44,500 nt of DNA from contig JBKGZY010000002.1 in the NCBI GenBank assembly GCA_046543175.1, positions 1-44,500 of the forward strand, read 5' to 3'. Below, piece by piece: positions 34,299 to 42,773 of the stretch (the first letter of the stretch is position 1; each line of letters starts with the position of its first letter). Under the pieces are notes generated by a model that had not been told where the DNA came from, ran no database searches, and was given only the letters and a program-made list of their open reading frames with translations. This DNA comes from Dichotomicrobium sp046543175 (GTDB lineage Bacteria > Pseudomonadota > Alphaproteobacteria > Rhizobiales > Rhodomicrobiaceae). A program made the translations under genes and the position numbers.

Positions 34299-35702
34299 AT
34301 GCCCCGCGACAATCCGGCATTCGAGCGCATCCGGCGGCAAGCCGGGCGTCTGAGACCGCCATCGGATGGAGTTTGGCGTTGGCTGCCGGCCGGCATCGGC
34401 GTCGCCACCGTGCTCGCCATCGGCATCGTCTATGCGCTGGTCACGGGTGGCAGGGCCGCGCAGGTCACGATTGCGACGGGAACCGAAAACGGCACATATC
34501 ATGCGCTCGGGGAGGCGATCGCCGAAACGCTGAGCCAGGGCGATCCGCCTATCCACACGCGGATCGTGCAGAGCGACGGCGCCAGCGACAATGCGCGTCT
34601 GGTCCGCTCGAACCCGAACGTTCTCGGCTTTGTCCAGAGCAACACGCCGGTCACGCGCGATGTCAGGCTGCTCGCCCGGCTCTATCCGGAGGTATTTCAT
34701 CTGCTCGTGCGCGGGGACCGAGAAATTTCCGATGTCGGCGATCTTGCCGGCAAGCGGGTGGCGCTGATGCCGGAAGGCTCGGGATCGAACAACGCCTTCT
34801 TCACGCTGATCGAGCATTACCAGGTGTCAAAAAACTCGATCCAGCCGGTGTCCGGTTCGCTTCAGGACGGGCTGAGGGCGCTGGAAGACGGCACGGTGGA
34901 CGGGCTGTTCGTGGTGATGGCGCTGGGCAACGACGCTATCGCGCAGAGCATTCGCCGTGACAACATACAGTTGCTGGGGCTCGACCAGGCGCAGGCAATG
35001 GCGCTGTTCGATCCGGCCCTGACACTCATGGAAGTTCCCAAGGGGGTTTATTCCGGGGACAAGCCGGTGCCGCCCGAGCCGGTGGAAGTGCTGAGCGTGG
35101 ATGCGCTGCTCGTCGCCAATCACGACATGCCCGACGAGATTGCGAACGCCGTTGTCACGACTCTGTATGAGCACCGCCAGCGGATGGTGAAGACGAACCC
35201 GCAGGCCGCCTTCATCTCCGAGCCGACCGGCCAGCAAAAGCTTGCGATCGGGGTCCATCCCGGCGCGGAGAGCTATTACCAGCGGGACAAGCCGGCGCTG
35301 CTCGTCGCATACGCCGAGCCGATCGGGGTTGCCGTCTCGGTGCTGGTTCTGCTGGTCTCGGGCATGTGGCAGGCTCGCACATGGCTGTCGAACACGCGCA
35401 AGAACCGCGCCGACCGCTACAACATGAAGATCGCCGCGCTGGTCGATGAGGCCGAGGAGGCGACCAGCCTTGAACGGATCGAGGAAATCCGCCGCAACCT
35501 GTTCGCCATCTTCAACGAGGTCATCGCCGATCTCGACGACGACCGGATCGACGAAAACTCGCTAAACTCGTTTTCCTTTGTCTGGAATGTCGCCCAGTCG
35601 ACGCTGAGCCAGCGCAGTCTGATGTTGACGGGGCAGCAGAAAGGTCCGGCGAAGCGGCGCGCTTCGGGCGGAAGCAAGAGCGCGGCACGCAGCAGCGGCT
35701 GA
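34299..35702 (+). CDS. Membrane-anchored TAXI-family solute-binding-like protein
   Basis: 467 aa. A cytoplasmic basic N-terminus leads to a transmembrane helix at about residues 28-50, then a TAXI (TRAP-associated extracytoplasmic immunogenic) binding domain at about 54-330: VTIATGTENGTYHALGEAIA, VQSNTPV, LAGKRVALMPEGSGSNN and VDGLFVVMALG fit the family. A second helix lies at about 337-358, followed by a cytoplasmic tail of some 110 residues that is charged and helical (LVDEAEEATSLERIEEIRRN). No TRAP permease subunits (fused DctQM type) are nearby. Ordinary TAXI proteins are free periplasmic binding proteins, so this two-helix form may sense a ligand rather than deliver it. That role is inference. 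It is 36 bases after pyrG and convergent with the APC gene (6 bases apart). Confidence 0.85.
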   Translation: MPRDNPAFERIRRQAGRLRPPSDGVWRWLPAGIGVATVLAIGIVYALVTGGRAAQVTIATGTENGTYHALGEAIAETLSQGDPPIHTRIVQSDGASDNARLVRSNPNVLGFVQSNTPVTRDVRLLARLYPEVFHLLVRGDREISDVGDLAGKRVALMPEGSGSNNAFFTLIEHYQVSKNSIQPVSGSLQDGLRALEDGTVDGLFVVMALGNDAIAQSIRRDNIQLLGLDQAQAMALFDPALTLMEVPKGVYSGDKPVPPEPVEVLSVDALLVANHDMPDEIANAVVTTLYEHRQRMVKTNPQAAFISEPTGQQKLAIGVHPGAESYYQRDKPALLVAYAEPIGVAVSVLVLLVSGMWQARTWLSNTRKNRADRYNMKIAALVDEAEEATSLERIEEIRRNLFAIFNEVIADLDDDRIDENSLNSFSFVWNVAQSTLSQRSLMLTGQQKGPAKRRASGGSKSAARSSG

Positions 35703-35708
35703 CGCGCC

Positions 35709-36938
35709 CTACACAAAGCGGCGCACGAGTTCGTTGAGCAGGAATGCCAGCGACAACACCGCGCCGAGAAGTGGCACGAAACGCGGTATGGAAAATCCCA
35801 CGGGCTGGTAGCCGGGGCGCCCCTTCAGCCGCCACAGCGACAGGTTCACGAAGGAAAACGCGAACAGTGTCCCCGCGGCGCTCGTCTCGGCCAGTTCGCG
35901 CGTGGGCAGGAAAAAGGCCAGCACGACGATGGCCGCGGTCACCAGGACGGTCGCGTTGACCGGAGTCTGCGTGCGCGGATGCACCACGGCGAACCAGCCG
36001 GGGACTTTGCCCATACGACCCAGCCCGTAAAGGATGCGGGTCGACATCACCATCTGCGCGATCACGCCGCCCAGCGCCGCGAAGATCGCGATCATGCTCA
36101 CGACCGCCCCAGACAGGCCGGTGATCCGCTCGAAGACGAGGCTGAGCGGTGCCCGAGACGCGGCGAGTTCGCTGATATCGGCGTAAAGCACCGCCACCAG
36201 CGCGATCGCCATGTAGAGGACCGTCACGCTGACGAGCGCCAGGGCGATGGCAATCGGCATGTTGCGCTCGGGGTGCTTCACCTCCTCTGCGATGTTGACC
36301 ATGTCCTCGAAGCCGATAAAGGCAAAGAAGGCAAGCAGCACACCGGAGATGACGCCGACCGCCGCGGCCCCGTCGAAGGGCGTGTAATGCGCCGATACGC
36401 CGGCGCGGACCGCCTCGAAATCCGTCAGGCCGAGCGCGGCGATCACGATCAGCGCGCCGGTTTCCACGACGGTGATGGTTGCGATCACCCCCACCGACAG
36501 GCGTATGCCAAGCCCCACGATGGTGCCGAGCGCCAGCGCGAACGCAATGGCCAGCGCGTCCGGCGGCAGGTCCGACAGCGACGAGGCATAGCCCGCGCCG
36601 CCCTGGATCAGGGTCGCCGAGGACACGATCCCTGAGAGGCACACCAGCAGCCCGGCGAGCGTGGCCAGCGATTCGATCCCCAGCCCGGCGCGGATATAGG
36701 CGGTTTCGGCGGCGCTCACCGGATGGGCCGCGCAGAGTTCGGCGTAGGACGCCGCCGTGAGCGAGACCAGCACCGAGGCGGCGAGATAGGCCAGCGGCGT
36801 GTAAAAGCCGGCTTTCGCGGCCGTCTCGCCGATCAGCACATAGATGCCGGCCCCGACGATCACCCCGATGCCATAAAGCGTCAGCGCGGGCAGGGTTACC
36901 GTCCGGTTAAGTTGTGCTTCGCCACTCTCCGGCGCCAT
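35709..36938 (-). CDS. APC superfamily amino acid permease
   Basis: 409 aa polytopic membrane protein of the amino acid-polyamine-organocation superfamily, with about 11-12 hydrophobic helices. TM1 carries the substrate-site pattern YGIGVIVGAGIYVLIG near residues 22-37 (the unwound G-x-G region), and FFAFIGFEDMVNIAEEVKHPERNMP is the TM6 signature with the following loop. RILYGLGRMGKVPGWFAVVHPRTQTPVNA marks the TM8-loop region. The substrate cannot be told from sequence; the closest known types are cationic or neutral amino acid transporters. It is monocistronic, divergent from rlpA with 239 bases between. Confidence 0.9.
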   Translation of the reverse strand: MAPESGEAQLNRTVTLPALTLYGIGVIVGAGIYVLIGETAAKAGFYTPLAYLAASVLVSLTAASYAELCAAHPVSAAETAYIRAGLGIESLATLAGLLVCLSGIVSSATLIQGGAGYASSLSDLPPDALAIAFALALGTIVGLGIRLSVGVIATITVVETGALIVIAALGLTDFEAVRAGVSAHYTPFDGAAAVGVISGVLLAFFAFIGFEDMVNIAEEVKHPERNMPIAIALALVSVTVLYMAIALVAVLYADISELAASRAPLSLVFERITGLSGAVVSMIAIFAALGGVIAQMVMSTRILYGLGRMGKVPGWFAVVHPRTQTPVNATVLVTAAIVVLAFFLPTRELAETSAAGTLFAFSFVNLSLWRLKGRPGYQPVGFSIPRFVPLLGAVLSLAFLLNELVRRFV

Positions 36939-37177
36939 GCTCGCGCGCTCCAGTGCCTTTCGCCCCCAACATCTGCGGCGCTCCTTGTTGAATCATCGCG
37001 ATTTTTTGTCCAGGCCCGCAGGCCTGCCACAGCATCGCCGCGCGAATCACGAACTGCTGGGATCGTTCGAATTGTAGCGGCGCGTTTTACCGCGCGCTGA
37101 GACTGTTTCGTTATGAAACACCCACCCACGCGGCCCGTGCCGGACGACGGTGCCCGCGTTCCCTAGCAGGTTTCATC

Positions 37178-37942
37178 GTGAGCGAGAAAGCAATCATGTT
37201 CCCGCCGGCTAATGTGATGCGTTGCGCGGGCCTGGTGCTGACAGGTCTGCTGCTGAGCGCATGTGCCCGCCCTGAACCTTCCGAAGCATCTTTGAGCCTT
37301 GCCAGCACGGGAAGCGGCAGCACCTCGCAATCTGCGGTCGCTGCGCTGTTCGGATCGCTCGACGGCCCGGATGACGAGGCGGGAAAGCTCAGCCCGCGCC
37401 TGGTGCGACCGGGCGAGCCGGTTCCCAAGGGCGGCGGCGTGCGCAAGGTCGGCACCCCCTACAAGGCGGCCGGTCAAACCGTGGTGCCGCGCGAAGACCC
37501 CGATTACGACCGTGCGGGCATCGCGTCGTGGTACGGCACCATGTTTCACGGCCGACAGACGGCCAATGGCGAGATCTATGACATGGACGCGCTGACCGCC
37601 GCGCATCCGACGCTGCCATTACCCAGCTATGTCAAGGTTACGCATTTGGAGAATGGCCGCTCCCTCGTGTTGCGGGTCAACGATCGCGGTCCGTTCGCCC
37701 GCAACCGGATCATCGACCTGTCCCGCCGTGCCGCGCGCCTGCTGCGTATCAGGAAAAACGGAACCGGGCCTGTGCGTGTCACCTATCTGAAACCGGCACC
37801 GCTTGATGGCGATGACAGCTACGAGCAGACCTTCCTTGCGGCACAGCCGTGGTCTCGCGACGGCCCCACCCGTTACGGCGCGGCAGGGCAGGAGATGGGA
37901 AGGTTTTCAAGGCCGCGTGACAGGCGCCCCGGGGACGGTTGA
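37178..37942 (+). CDS. rlpA: RlpA-like septal lipoprotein, double-psi beta-barrel
   Basis: Outer-membrane lipoprotein of the RlpA family; characterised members are lytic transglycosylases acting on stem-less glycan at the septum. The 254 aa show a lipoprotein signal with lipobox LLSAC (lipidated Cys29), a low-complexity stretch, then the DPBB domain at about 112-205: GIASWYGTMFHGRQTANGEIYD with the glycan-site residues, and LRVNDRGPFARNRIIDLSRRAA. The C-terminus is short and basic; no SPOR domain follows, so binding to denuded septal glycan by that domain is not expected. The start is GTG 37178 after AGCAGG; ATG 37196 is possible. The dacA-type gene follows. Confidence 0.88.
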   Translation: MSEKAIMFPPANVMRCAGLVLTGLLLSACARPEPSEASLSLASTGSGSTSQSAVAALFGSLDGPDDEAGKLSPRLVRPGEPVPKGGGVRKVGTPYKAAGQTVVPREDPDYDRAGIASWYGTMFHGRQTANGEIYDMDALTAAHPTLPLPSYVKVTHLENGRSLVLRVNDRGPFARNRIIDLSRRAARLLRIRKNGTGPVRVTYLKPAPLDGDDSYEQTFLAAQPWSRDGPTRYGAAGQEMGRFSRPRDRRPGDG

Positions 37943-38041
37943 TTTCCCCGGCGCATCTGGTGTTAAGTCATTGCGATGCCCCGACCGTGACGGGCGCGGG
38001 GGAAGAGCGATTTGGGTTGCGTTGACTTCGGGGGCGAAGAC

Positions 38042-39211
38042 GTGCGCAGATTTGTTTCCGTAGTTCGGACGGCGGCTCTCGCGGGCCTCGCCGCGCTGGG
38101 TGTATTGTTCGCCGGCGACGTGCAGGCCGCGTTTCAGAGCGATGCGCCCTACGCCTTCCTGATGGATTACGAGACCGGCGCGGTTCTCTACAACAAGCGG
38201 GGCGACGAGCGCATGCCGCCGGCAAGCATGAGCAAGCTCATGACGCTGGCCGTGGTGTTCGAGGCGCTCAAGGAAGACCGGCTGAGCCTGGACGACGAGT
38301 TCAATGTCAGCGAGAACGCCTGGCGCACCGGCGGGGCACCGTCGGGCACTTCCGCCATGTTCGCGCCCATCAATTCCTTCGCCACGGTCGAGCAGCTCAT
38401 CCGCGGCGTGGCCATCCAGTCGGGCAATGACGCGAGCATCGTTCTGGCTGAGGGCCTCGTCGGGTCGGAGGAGGCGTTCGCCCGGATGATGAACGAATAC
38501 GCTGACAAGATCGGCCTGAAAAATTCCAATTTCGTCAATTCGACCGGGCTGCCCGACCCGAATCACTACATGACGCCGCGCGATCTGGCAGTGCTGGCAC
38601 GCCATGTCATCCAGACATATCCCGAGTATTATCACTACTTCTCGGAGAGCGAGTTCAAGTATCGCCGGCACACCTTCTACAACCGCAATCGTCTGGCCCG
38701 CACCGGGGAGGCGGACGGCCTCAAGACCGGCTACACGGAAGAGTCAGGCTATGGCATCGTCGTTTCGGCGGAAAAGGACGGCCGGCGGATGATCGCCGTC
38801 GTCAACGGTCTGGAGACGCGCACCGCGCGGCGCAACGAGACGATCCAGCTTCTGAGCTGGGGGCTGAACAGTTTCAAGGAGTTCAGGCTGTTCGATGCGG
38901 GCGAAATCGTGGGGACCGCGCGGGTTTGGGGCGGTTCGAGCCGCTTTGTCGAGTTGACGGGCAAGGGCGATGTGATGATCCTGCTGCCGCGCGCGACGAA
39001 CCGCGACCGCATCTCCGCGGAAATCGCCTATCACGGGCCTTTGTATCCGCCGATCGAACGCGGCGAACGGGTTGCCGAGATCCGGGTGACAACGGATGAG
39101 GGCATCAGCAACAGCGCCCCGCTCTATGCCGCGGAGGATATCGCCACGGGCGGCATTGTTTCGCGTGGATTCGACACGATCCTGATGCTGGCCTTTGGCT
39201 GGCTGTTATAA
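38042..39211 (+). CDS. dacA: D-alanyl-D-alanine carboxypeptidase (PBP5/DacA-DacF family)
   Basis: Periplasmic penicillin-binding protein that trims the terminal D-Ala of peptidoglycan stem peptides. The 389 aa start with a signal peptide (residues 1-29, MRRFVSVVRTAALAG to GDVQA). Catalytic motifs are complete: SMSK at 62-65 (Ser62, Lys65), SGN at 127-129 and KTG at 228-230. A C-terminal beta domain (about 275-370) and a final hydrophobic amphipathic helix follow, for membrane attachment. TTG 38012 also has a good Shine-Dalgarno (GGGGAAGAG) and would add ten residues before the signal peptide; GTG 38042 is preferred for its basic N-terminus. The symbol is by family only. Its last codons form one copy of a 17-bp direct repeat. 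Confidence 0.92.
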   Translation: MRRFVSVVRTAALAGLAALGVLFAGDVQAAFQSDAPYAFLMDYETGAVLYNKRGDERMPPASMSKLMTLAVVFEALKEDRLSLDDEFNVSENAWRTGGAPSGTSAMFAPINSFATVEQLIRGVAIQSGNDASIVLAEGLVGSEEAFARMMNEYADKIGLKNSNFVNSTGLPDPNHYMTPRDLAVLARHVIQTYPEYYHYFSESEFKYRRHTFYNRNRLARTGEADGLKTGYTEESGYGIVVSAEKDGRRMIAVVNGLETRTARRNETIQLLSWGLNSFKEFRLFDAGEIVGTARVWGGSSRFVELTGKGDVMILLPRATNRDRISAEIAYHGPLYPPIERGERVAEIRVTTDEGISNSAPLYAAEDIATGGIVSRGFDTILMLAFGWLL

Positions 39212-39358
39212 ATCTTCGCCGGTCGGCGGCGTCTGCGTAGCCCGGGTGAAGAGAAGCGCAACCCGGGATCAATTGTCAGAGTGCCCCGGATTTGGTCGCT
39301 GCGCGCCCCTCTTCGACTCCGCTGCGCTCCATCCGGGCTACTCGCTGGCTGTTATAAA
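39198..39358. repeat. 17-bp direct repeat flanking a palindromic element
   Basis: GCTGGCTGTTATAAATC occurs at 39198-39214, where it codes the last residues and stop of the carboxypeptidase, and again at 39342-39358. After one mismatch four more bases agree (TCGC). The two copies enclose the element at 39237-39339 plus 22 bases on the left and two on the right. The arrangement suggests a duplication made when the element arrived. Confidence 0.8.
39237..39339. repeat. 103-bp palindromic intergenic element (REP/MITE-like)
   Basis: The ends are perfect 9-bp inverted repeats, GTAGCCCGG and CCGGGCTAC, with partial pairing further in (GTAGCCCGGGTGAAG against a right end that reads GTAGCCCGGATGGAG on the other strand). 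Inside are CAACCCGGGATCAATTG and CCCCGGATTTG blocks. I recognise the GTAGCCCGG(G/A)TG-CGCAACCCGGG-CCCCGGATTTC type from repeated intergenic elements of Hyphomicrobiales. It has no coding capacity and would have to be moved in trans, if it is mobile. Confidence 0.75.
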
Positions 39359-39396
39359 TCATCGCTGCGGGCCATGGCCCGTCAGGGCGGCGCAAG

Positions 39397-40032
39397 GTGG
39401 CAGAAACGGTGGCGACAGGCAAGTTCATCACGCTGGAAGGCGGCGAAGGGGCGGGCAAGTCCACGCAGGCCAAGCGTCTGCGCGACCGGCTGGAACAGCG
39501 CGGGCACGAGGTGGTACTGACCCGTGAGCCGGGCGGTTCGCCCCGCGCCGAGCAGATCCGCGAGTTGCTGCTGTCGGGCAAGATCGAGCGGTTCGGCGGG
39601 CTCGCGGAGGCGTCGCTGTTCTACGCTGCGCGCCACTCGCATCTGGAGATCACCATCCGCCCGGCGCTCAAGGCGGGCAAATGGGTGGTGTGCGACCGCT
39701 TTTCCGATTCCACGCGCGCCTACCAGGGCGCGGGCGGGGATGTGCCGCTGTCGGTGCTGGAGGGGCTGGAGCGCACCATCGTCTGGCCGACGCGCCCGGA
39801 TTTGACGCTGATCCTCGACCTGCCGCCGGAACAGGCGCTGGAGCGGCTCGGGGGCACCGAGAAGGACCGCTATGAAAAGATGCCACTGGCGTTTCACCAG
39901 AACTTGCGCTCGGAATTCCTGAACATCGCGCGTTGCGAGCCGTGGCGCTGCGCGGTGATTGACGCCTCCGCTGATCCCGACGCGGTGGAATCCGCGATCT
40001 GGAAGACCGTCGAAGAGCGCCTGAGTCCATAA
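39397..40032 (+). CDS. tmk: Thymidylate kinase
   Basis: Phosphorylates dTMP to dTDP. The 211 aa contain the P-loop GGEGAGKST at residues 15-23 in FITLEGGEGAGKSTQAKRL, the DRX motif in VVCDRFSDSTRAYQGAG (DRFSDS), and TREPGGSPRAEQIREL, the substrate-site segment. The start is GTG 39397; AGGGCGG is about ten bases upstream. It begins 38 bases after the right copy of the flanking direct repeat, so its leader has been altered by the element. It is followed by holB in 7 bases, as in other alphaproteobacteria. Confidence 0.95.
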   Translation: MAETVATGKFITLEGGEGAGKSTQAKRLRDRLEQRGHEVVLTREPGGSPRAEQIRELLLSGKIERFGGLAEASLFYAARHSHLEITIRPALKAGKWVVCDRFSDSTRAYQGAGGDVPLSVLEGLERTIVWPTRPDLTLILDLPPEQALERLGGTEKDRYEKMPLAFHQNLRSEFLNIARCEPWRCAVIDASADPDAVESAIWKTVEERLSP

Positions 40033-40039
40033 GAACGTC

Positions 40040-41131
40040 ATGGCCAGAGCCGCGCGACAGACCGCCGAAACCCCAGCCCCGACACCCGAAGCCGACCGGC
40101 TCGGCGACTGGCCGCATCCGCGCGAGACCGCGGGCGTGATCGGGCACGACGCTGCGCGCGCCCGGCTTGGCGAGCGGCTGCGAACGGGGCGTATCGCGCA
40201 TGGCTGGATCGTCGCCGGGCCGCCGGGCATCGGCAAGGCGACGCTGGTCTACGATTTCGCGGCTGAAGCGCTCGCCCACGGCGTAGAGGCGGCGGAAGAG
40301 ACCCGGCGGCTTGTCGCCGCGCAGGCGCATCCGAGGCTTATGGTGATGCGCCGCACTCTCAACCCGCAGACGAAAAAGCTGCGCACTCGGATCGCGGTGG
40401 ATGACGTCCGCCGGCTCAAGCATTTCCTCGGCACGACGGCGGGGGCGGGATGGCGCGTCGTGATCGTTGATTATGCCGACGACCTGAATGCCAGTTCCGC
40501 CAACGCGCTGTTGAAATCGCTGGAAGAACCGCCCGCACGCACGTTGTTCTTCCTGATCGCCACGAGTGCGGGGCGCCTGCTCCCTACCATCGCCTCGCGC
40601 TGCGAGCGGCTGCGGCTGCGCCCGCTGAGCCATGAGGAGACGGGCCGCGCCGTTAAGGCGGTATGCGCCGAAGCTGGCCCCGACCTGCCCGAAGCGGACA
40701 CGCTCGAAGCGATCCTGAGCGCGGCGAATGGCCGGCCGCGGCGCGCGCTGGAATTGATGGCCGCCGGCGGGGCAGAACTTCAGGCCGCGGTGCGGCGGAT
40801 TTTCGAGCGCCTGCCGCGCATGGATGATGCCGAGGTTTTCCGGTTGATCGACACGGCCGGCAACGCCAAGTCCGGGATCGGACACGATCTCGTCTTCGAC
40901 CTTGTCGAGGATGCTCTTGCGGCGGGCATCCGGGATGCCGCCCATTCTCCGGAAACGCCCGGCGTGTTCAACGCCCGCAGTCTTGCGCGATGGATGGAGG
41001 TGTGGGACACAGGAAAGCAATTGCGCGCGGATGCCGAGACGCTCAATCTCGACAGGGCCGCTGCGCTGATGCGTTTATTCACCGTGATCGAGGACGCCGC
41101 GCGGCAGGCCCAGAGAGCCGTGCCGGACTGA
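40040..41131 (+). CDS. holB: DNA polymerase III subunit delta'
   Basis: Clamp-loader subunit delta' of the replicative polymerase. The 363 aa contain a AAA+ fold with a Walker A GPPGIGKAT at residues 60-68, a Walker B-like VVIVDYADDLNASSANALLKSLEEPP and the sensor segment FFLIATSAGRLLPTIASRCERLRLRPL. The C-terminal helical domain follows. E. coli HolB does not bind ATP, but the P-loop is kept in alphaproteobacterial relatives such as this one. The neighbour tmk is the usual partner, and metG follows. Confidence 0.93.
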   Translation: MARAARQTAETPAPTPEADRLGDWPHPRETAGVIGHDAARARLGERLRTGRIAHGWIVAGPPGIGKATLVYDFAAEALAHGVEAAEETRRLVAAQAHPRLMVMRRTLNPQTKKLRTRIAVDDVRRLKHFLGTTAGAGWRVVIVDYADDLNASSANALLKSLEEPPARTLFFLIATSAGRLLPTIASRCERLRLRPLSHEETGRAVKAVCAEAGPDLPEADTLEAILSAANGRPRRALELMAAGGAELQAAVRRIFERLPRMDDAEVFRLIDTAGNAKSGIGHDLVFDLVEDALAAGIRDAAHSPETPGVFNARSLARWMEVWDTGKQLRADAETLNLDRAAALMRLFTVIEDAARQAQRAVPD

Positions 41132-41207
41132 GTCCCCGCCATCTGCACGCGCATCGCACCAAGTTTGTCAGGTGCCGCGCGCGCCATTCAACACCAGATG
41201 ATTGTCC

Positions 41208-42773
41208 ATGACCGAAAAGCCCGCATATTACCTGACCACGGCGATTTCCTACCCCAACGGGGCACCGCATATCGGCCATGCTTACGAGGCCATCGCCACC
41301 GACGCGCTGGCGCGGTTCCGCCGCCTCGACGGTTACGACGTCTATTTCCTGACCGGCGTGGACGAGCACGGGCTGAAGATGAAGCAGACGGCCCAGAAGG
41401 AAGGGCTGAGCCCGCAACAACTGGGGGATCAGAACACGCCGCGGTTCAAGGAAATGTGCCGGGCGCTGAACGTCTCGAACGATGATTTCATTCGCACGAC
41501 CGAACCGCGCCATTACAGGGCGGTCGCCGATATCTGGAAGCGGATGGAAGCCGCGGGCGACATCTATCTCGACACGTATGCGGGATGGTACTCGGTCCGC
41601 GACGAGGCGTTCTATGCCGAGAACGAGACGGAGGTCGGCGAGGACGGTGTGCGCCGCGGCCCCTCCGGCACGCCCGTGGAGTGGACGGAGGAAGAGACCT
41701 ACTTCTTCCGGCTGTCGAAATACGGCCCGGAACTTCTCAAGCTCTACGCCGAGCAGCCGGATTTCATCCTGCCGCCGGAGCGGCGCAACGAGGTGACAAG
41801 CTTTGTCGAGAGCGGGCTTTTGGACCTGTCGATCTCGCGCACGACGCTGGACTGGGGCGTGCCGGTGCCGGACGCGCCGGGGCATGTTGTCTATGTCTGG
41901 GTCGATGCGCTGACGAACTATATCACCGGCGTCGGTTATCCGGACACGGACAGCGAATCCTACAAGAAATACTGGCCGGCGGACCTGCATGTCATCGGCA
42001 AGGACATCCTGCGCTTCCACGCCGTCTACTGGCCGGCCTTTCTGATGTCGGCGGGCCTGCCGCTGCCGGGGCGCGTCTTCGCCCACGGCTTCCTGTTCAA
42101 CCGCGGCGAAAAGATGTCGAAATCGGTCGGCAATGTCGTCGATCCGTTCGCTCTGGTCTCGGTCTATGGCGTGGACGAGCTTCGCTATTTCCTGCTGCGC
42201 GAAGTCCCGTTCGGGCAGGACGGCAGCTACAGCCACGAGGCGATCGTCGCGCGCATCAATGCCGATCTGGCGAACGATCTGGGCAATCTCGCGCAGCGTT
42301 CGCTAAGCATGATCGCCAAGAACTGCGGCGGCGTGCTGCCGGAGCCGGGCGAATTCACGGGTGAGGACCGCGCGCTGCTGGACTTGGCCGATGGCGCGGT
42401 CGGCAAGGTGCGCGACGCGCTGGAGACACAGGCGATCCACAAGGCGGCCGAGGCGATCTGGGCCGTGGTGGCCGAGGCCAACCGCTATTTCGCCGCGCAG
42501 GAGCCATGGGCGCTGAAAAAGACCGATCCGGCGCGCATGGGCACGGTGTTGTATGTAACGGCCGAAACGGTCCGGCAGGTCGCAATTCTTGCGCAGGCAC
42601 TCACGCCGGAGGCCACTGCGAAGTTGCTGGATCAACTCGCGGTCCCGGCCGCCGCCCGCGACTTCGCGCATCTCGGGGAAGCCGGCCGGCTTGTCCCCGG
42701 CACGGACCTGCCAAAGCCGGCGCCGGTGTTTCCGCGCTTCGTCGAACAGGAAGAAGGCCAGGCGGCTCAGTGA
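41208..42773 (+). CDS. metG: Methionyl-tRNA synthetase
   Basis: Class I aminoacyl-tRNA synthetase for methionine. The 521 aa have HIGH at residues 21-24 (ISYPNGAPHIGHAYEA) and KMSKS at 302-306 (RGEKMSKSVGNVVDP). VDEHGLKMKQTAQK and the WVDALTNYITG segment belong to the substrate site. The inserted connective domain is short and has no zinc Cys cluster, so this is the zinc-free MetG2-type form lacking the C-terminal tRNA-binding dimerisation domain. ATG 41208 is preferred over TTG 41202. The stop overlaps tatD. Confidence 0.96.
   Translation: MTEKPAYYLTTAISYPNGAPHIGHAYEAIATDALARFRRLDGYDVYFLTGVDEHGLKMKQTAQKEGLSPQQLGDQNTPRFKEMCRALNVSNDDFIRTTEPRHYRAVADIWKRMEAAGDIYLDTYAGWYSVRDEAFYAENETEVGEDGVRRGPSGTPVEWTEEETYFFRLSKYGPELLKLYAEQPDFILPPERRNEVTSFVESGLLDLSISRTTLDWGVPVPDAPGHVVYVWVDALTNYITGVGYPDTDSESYKKYWPADLHVIGKDILRFHAVYWPAFLMSAGLPLPGRVFAHGFLFNRGEKMSKSVGNVVDPFALVSVYGVDELRYFLLREVPFGQDGSYSHEAIVARINADLANDLGNLAQRSLSMIAKNCGGVLPEPGEFTGEDRALLDLADGAVGKVRDALETQAIHKAAEAIWAVVAEANRYFAAQEPWALKKTDPARMGTVLYVTAETVRQVAILAQALTPEATAKLLDQLAVPAAARDFAHLGEAGRLVPGTDLPKPAPVFPRFVEQEEGQAAQ

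Noticed and set aside
37066..37082. GTTCGAATT resembling a tRNA T-loop upstream of rlpA
   Set aside because: The flanking bases cannot form a 5-bp T stem, and there is no acceptor, anticodon or D arm around it.
34263..37177. Genomic island or prophage between pyrG and rlpA
   Set aside because: No integrase, transposase, tRNA site or flanking repeat, and composition looks like the neighbours.
42506..42772. Longer TatD frame beginning inside metG
   Set aside because: The first 89 residues are an out-of-frame reading of metG; MLIDSHCHLD at 42773 is the true N-terminus.
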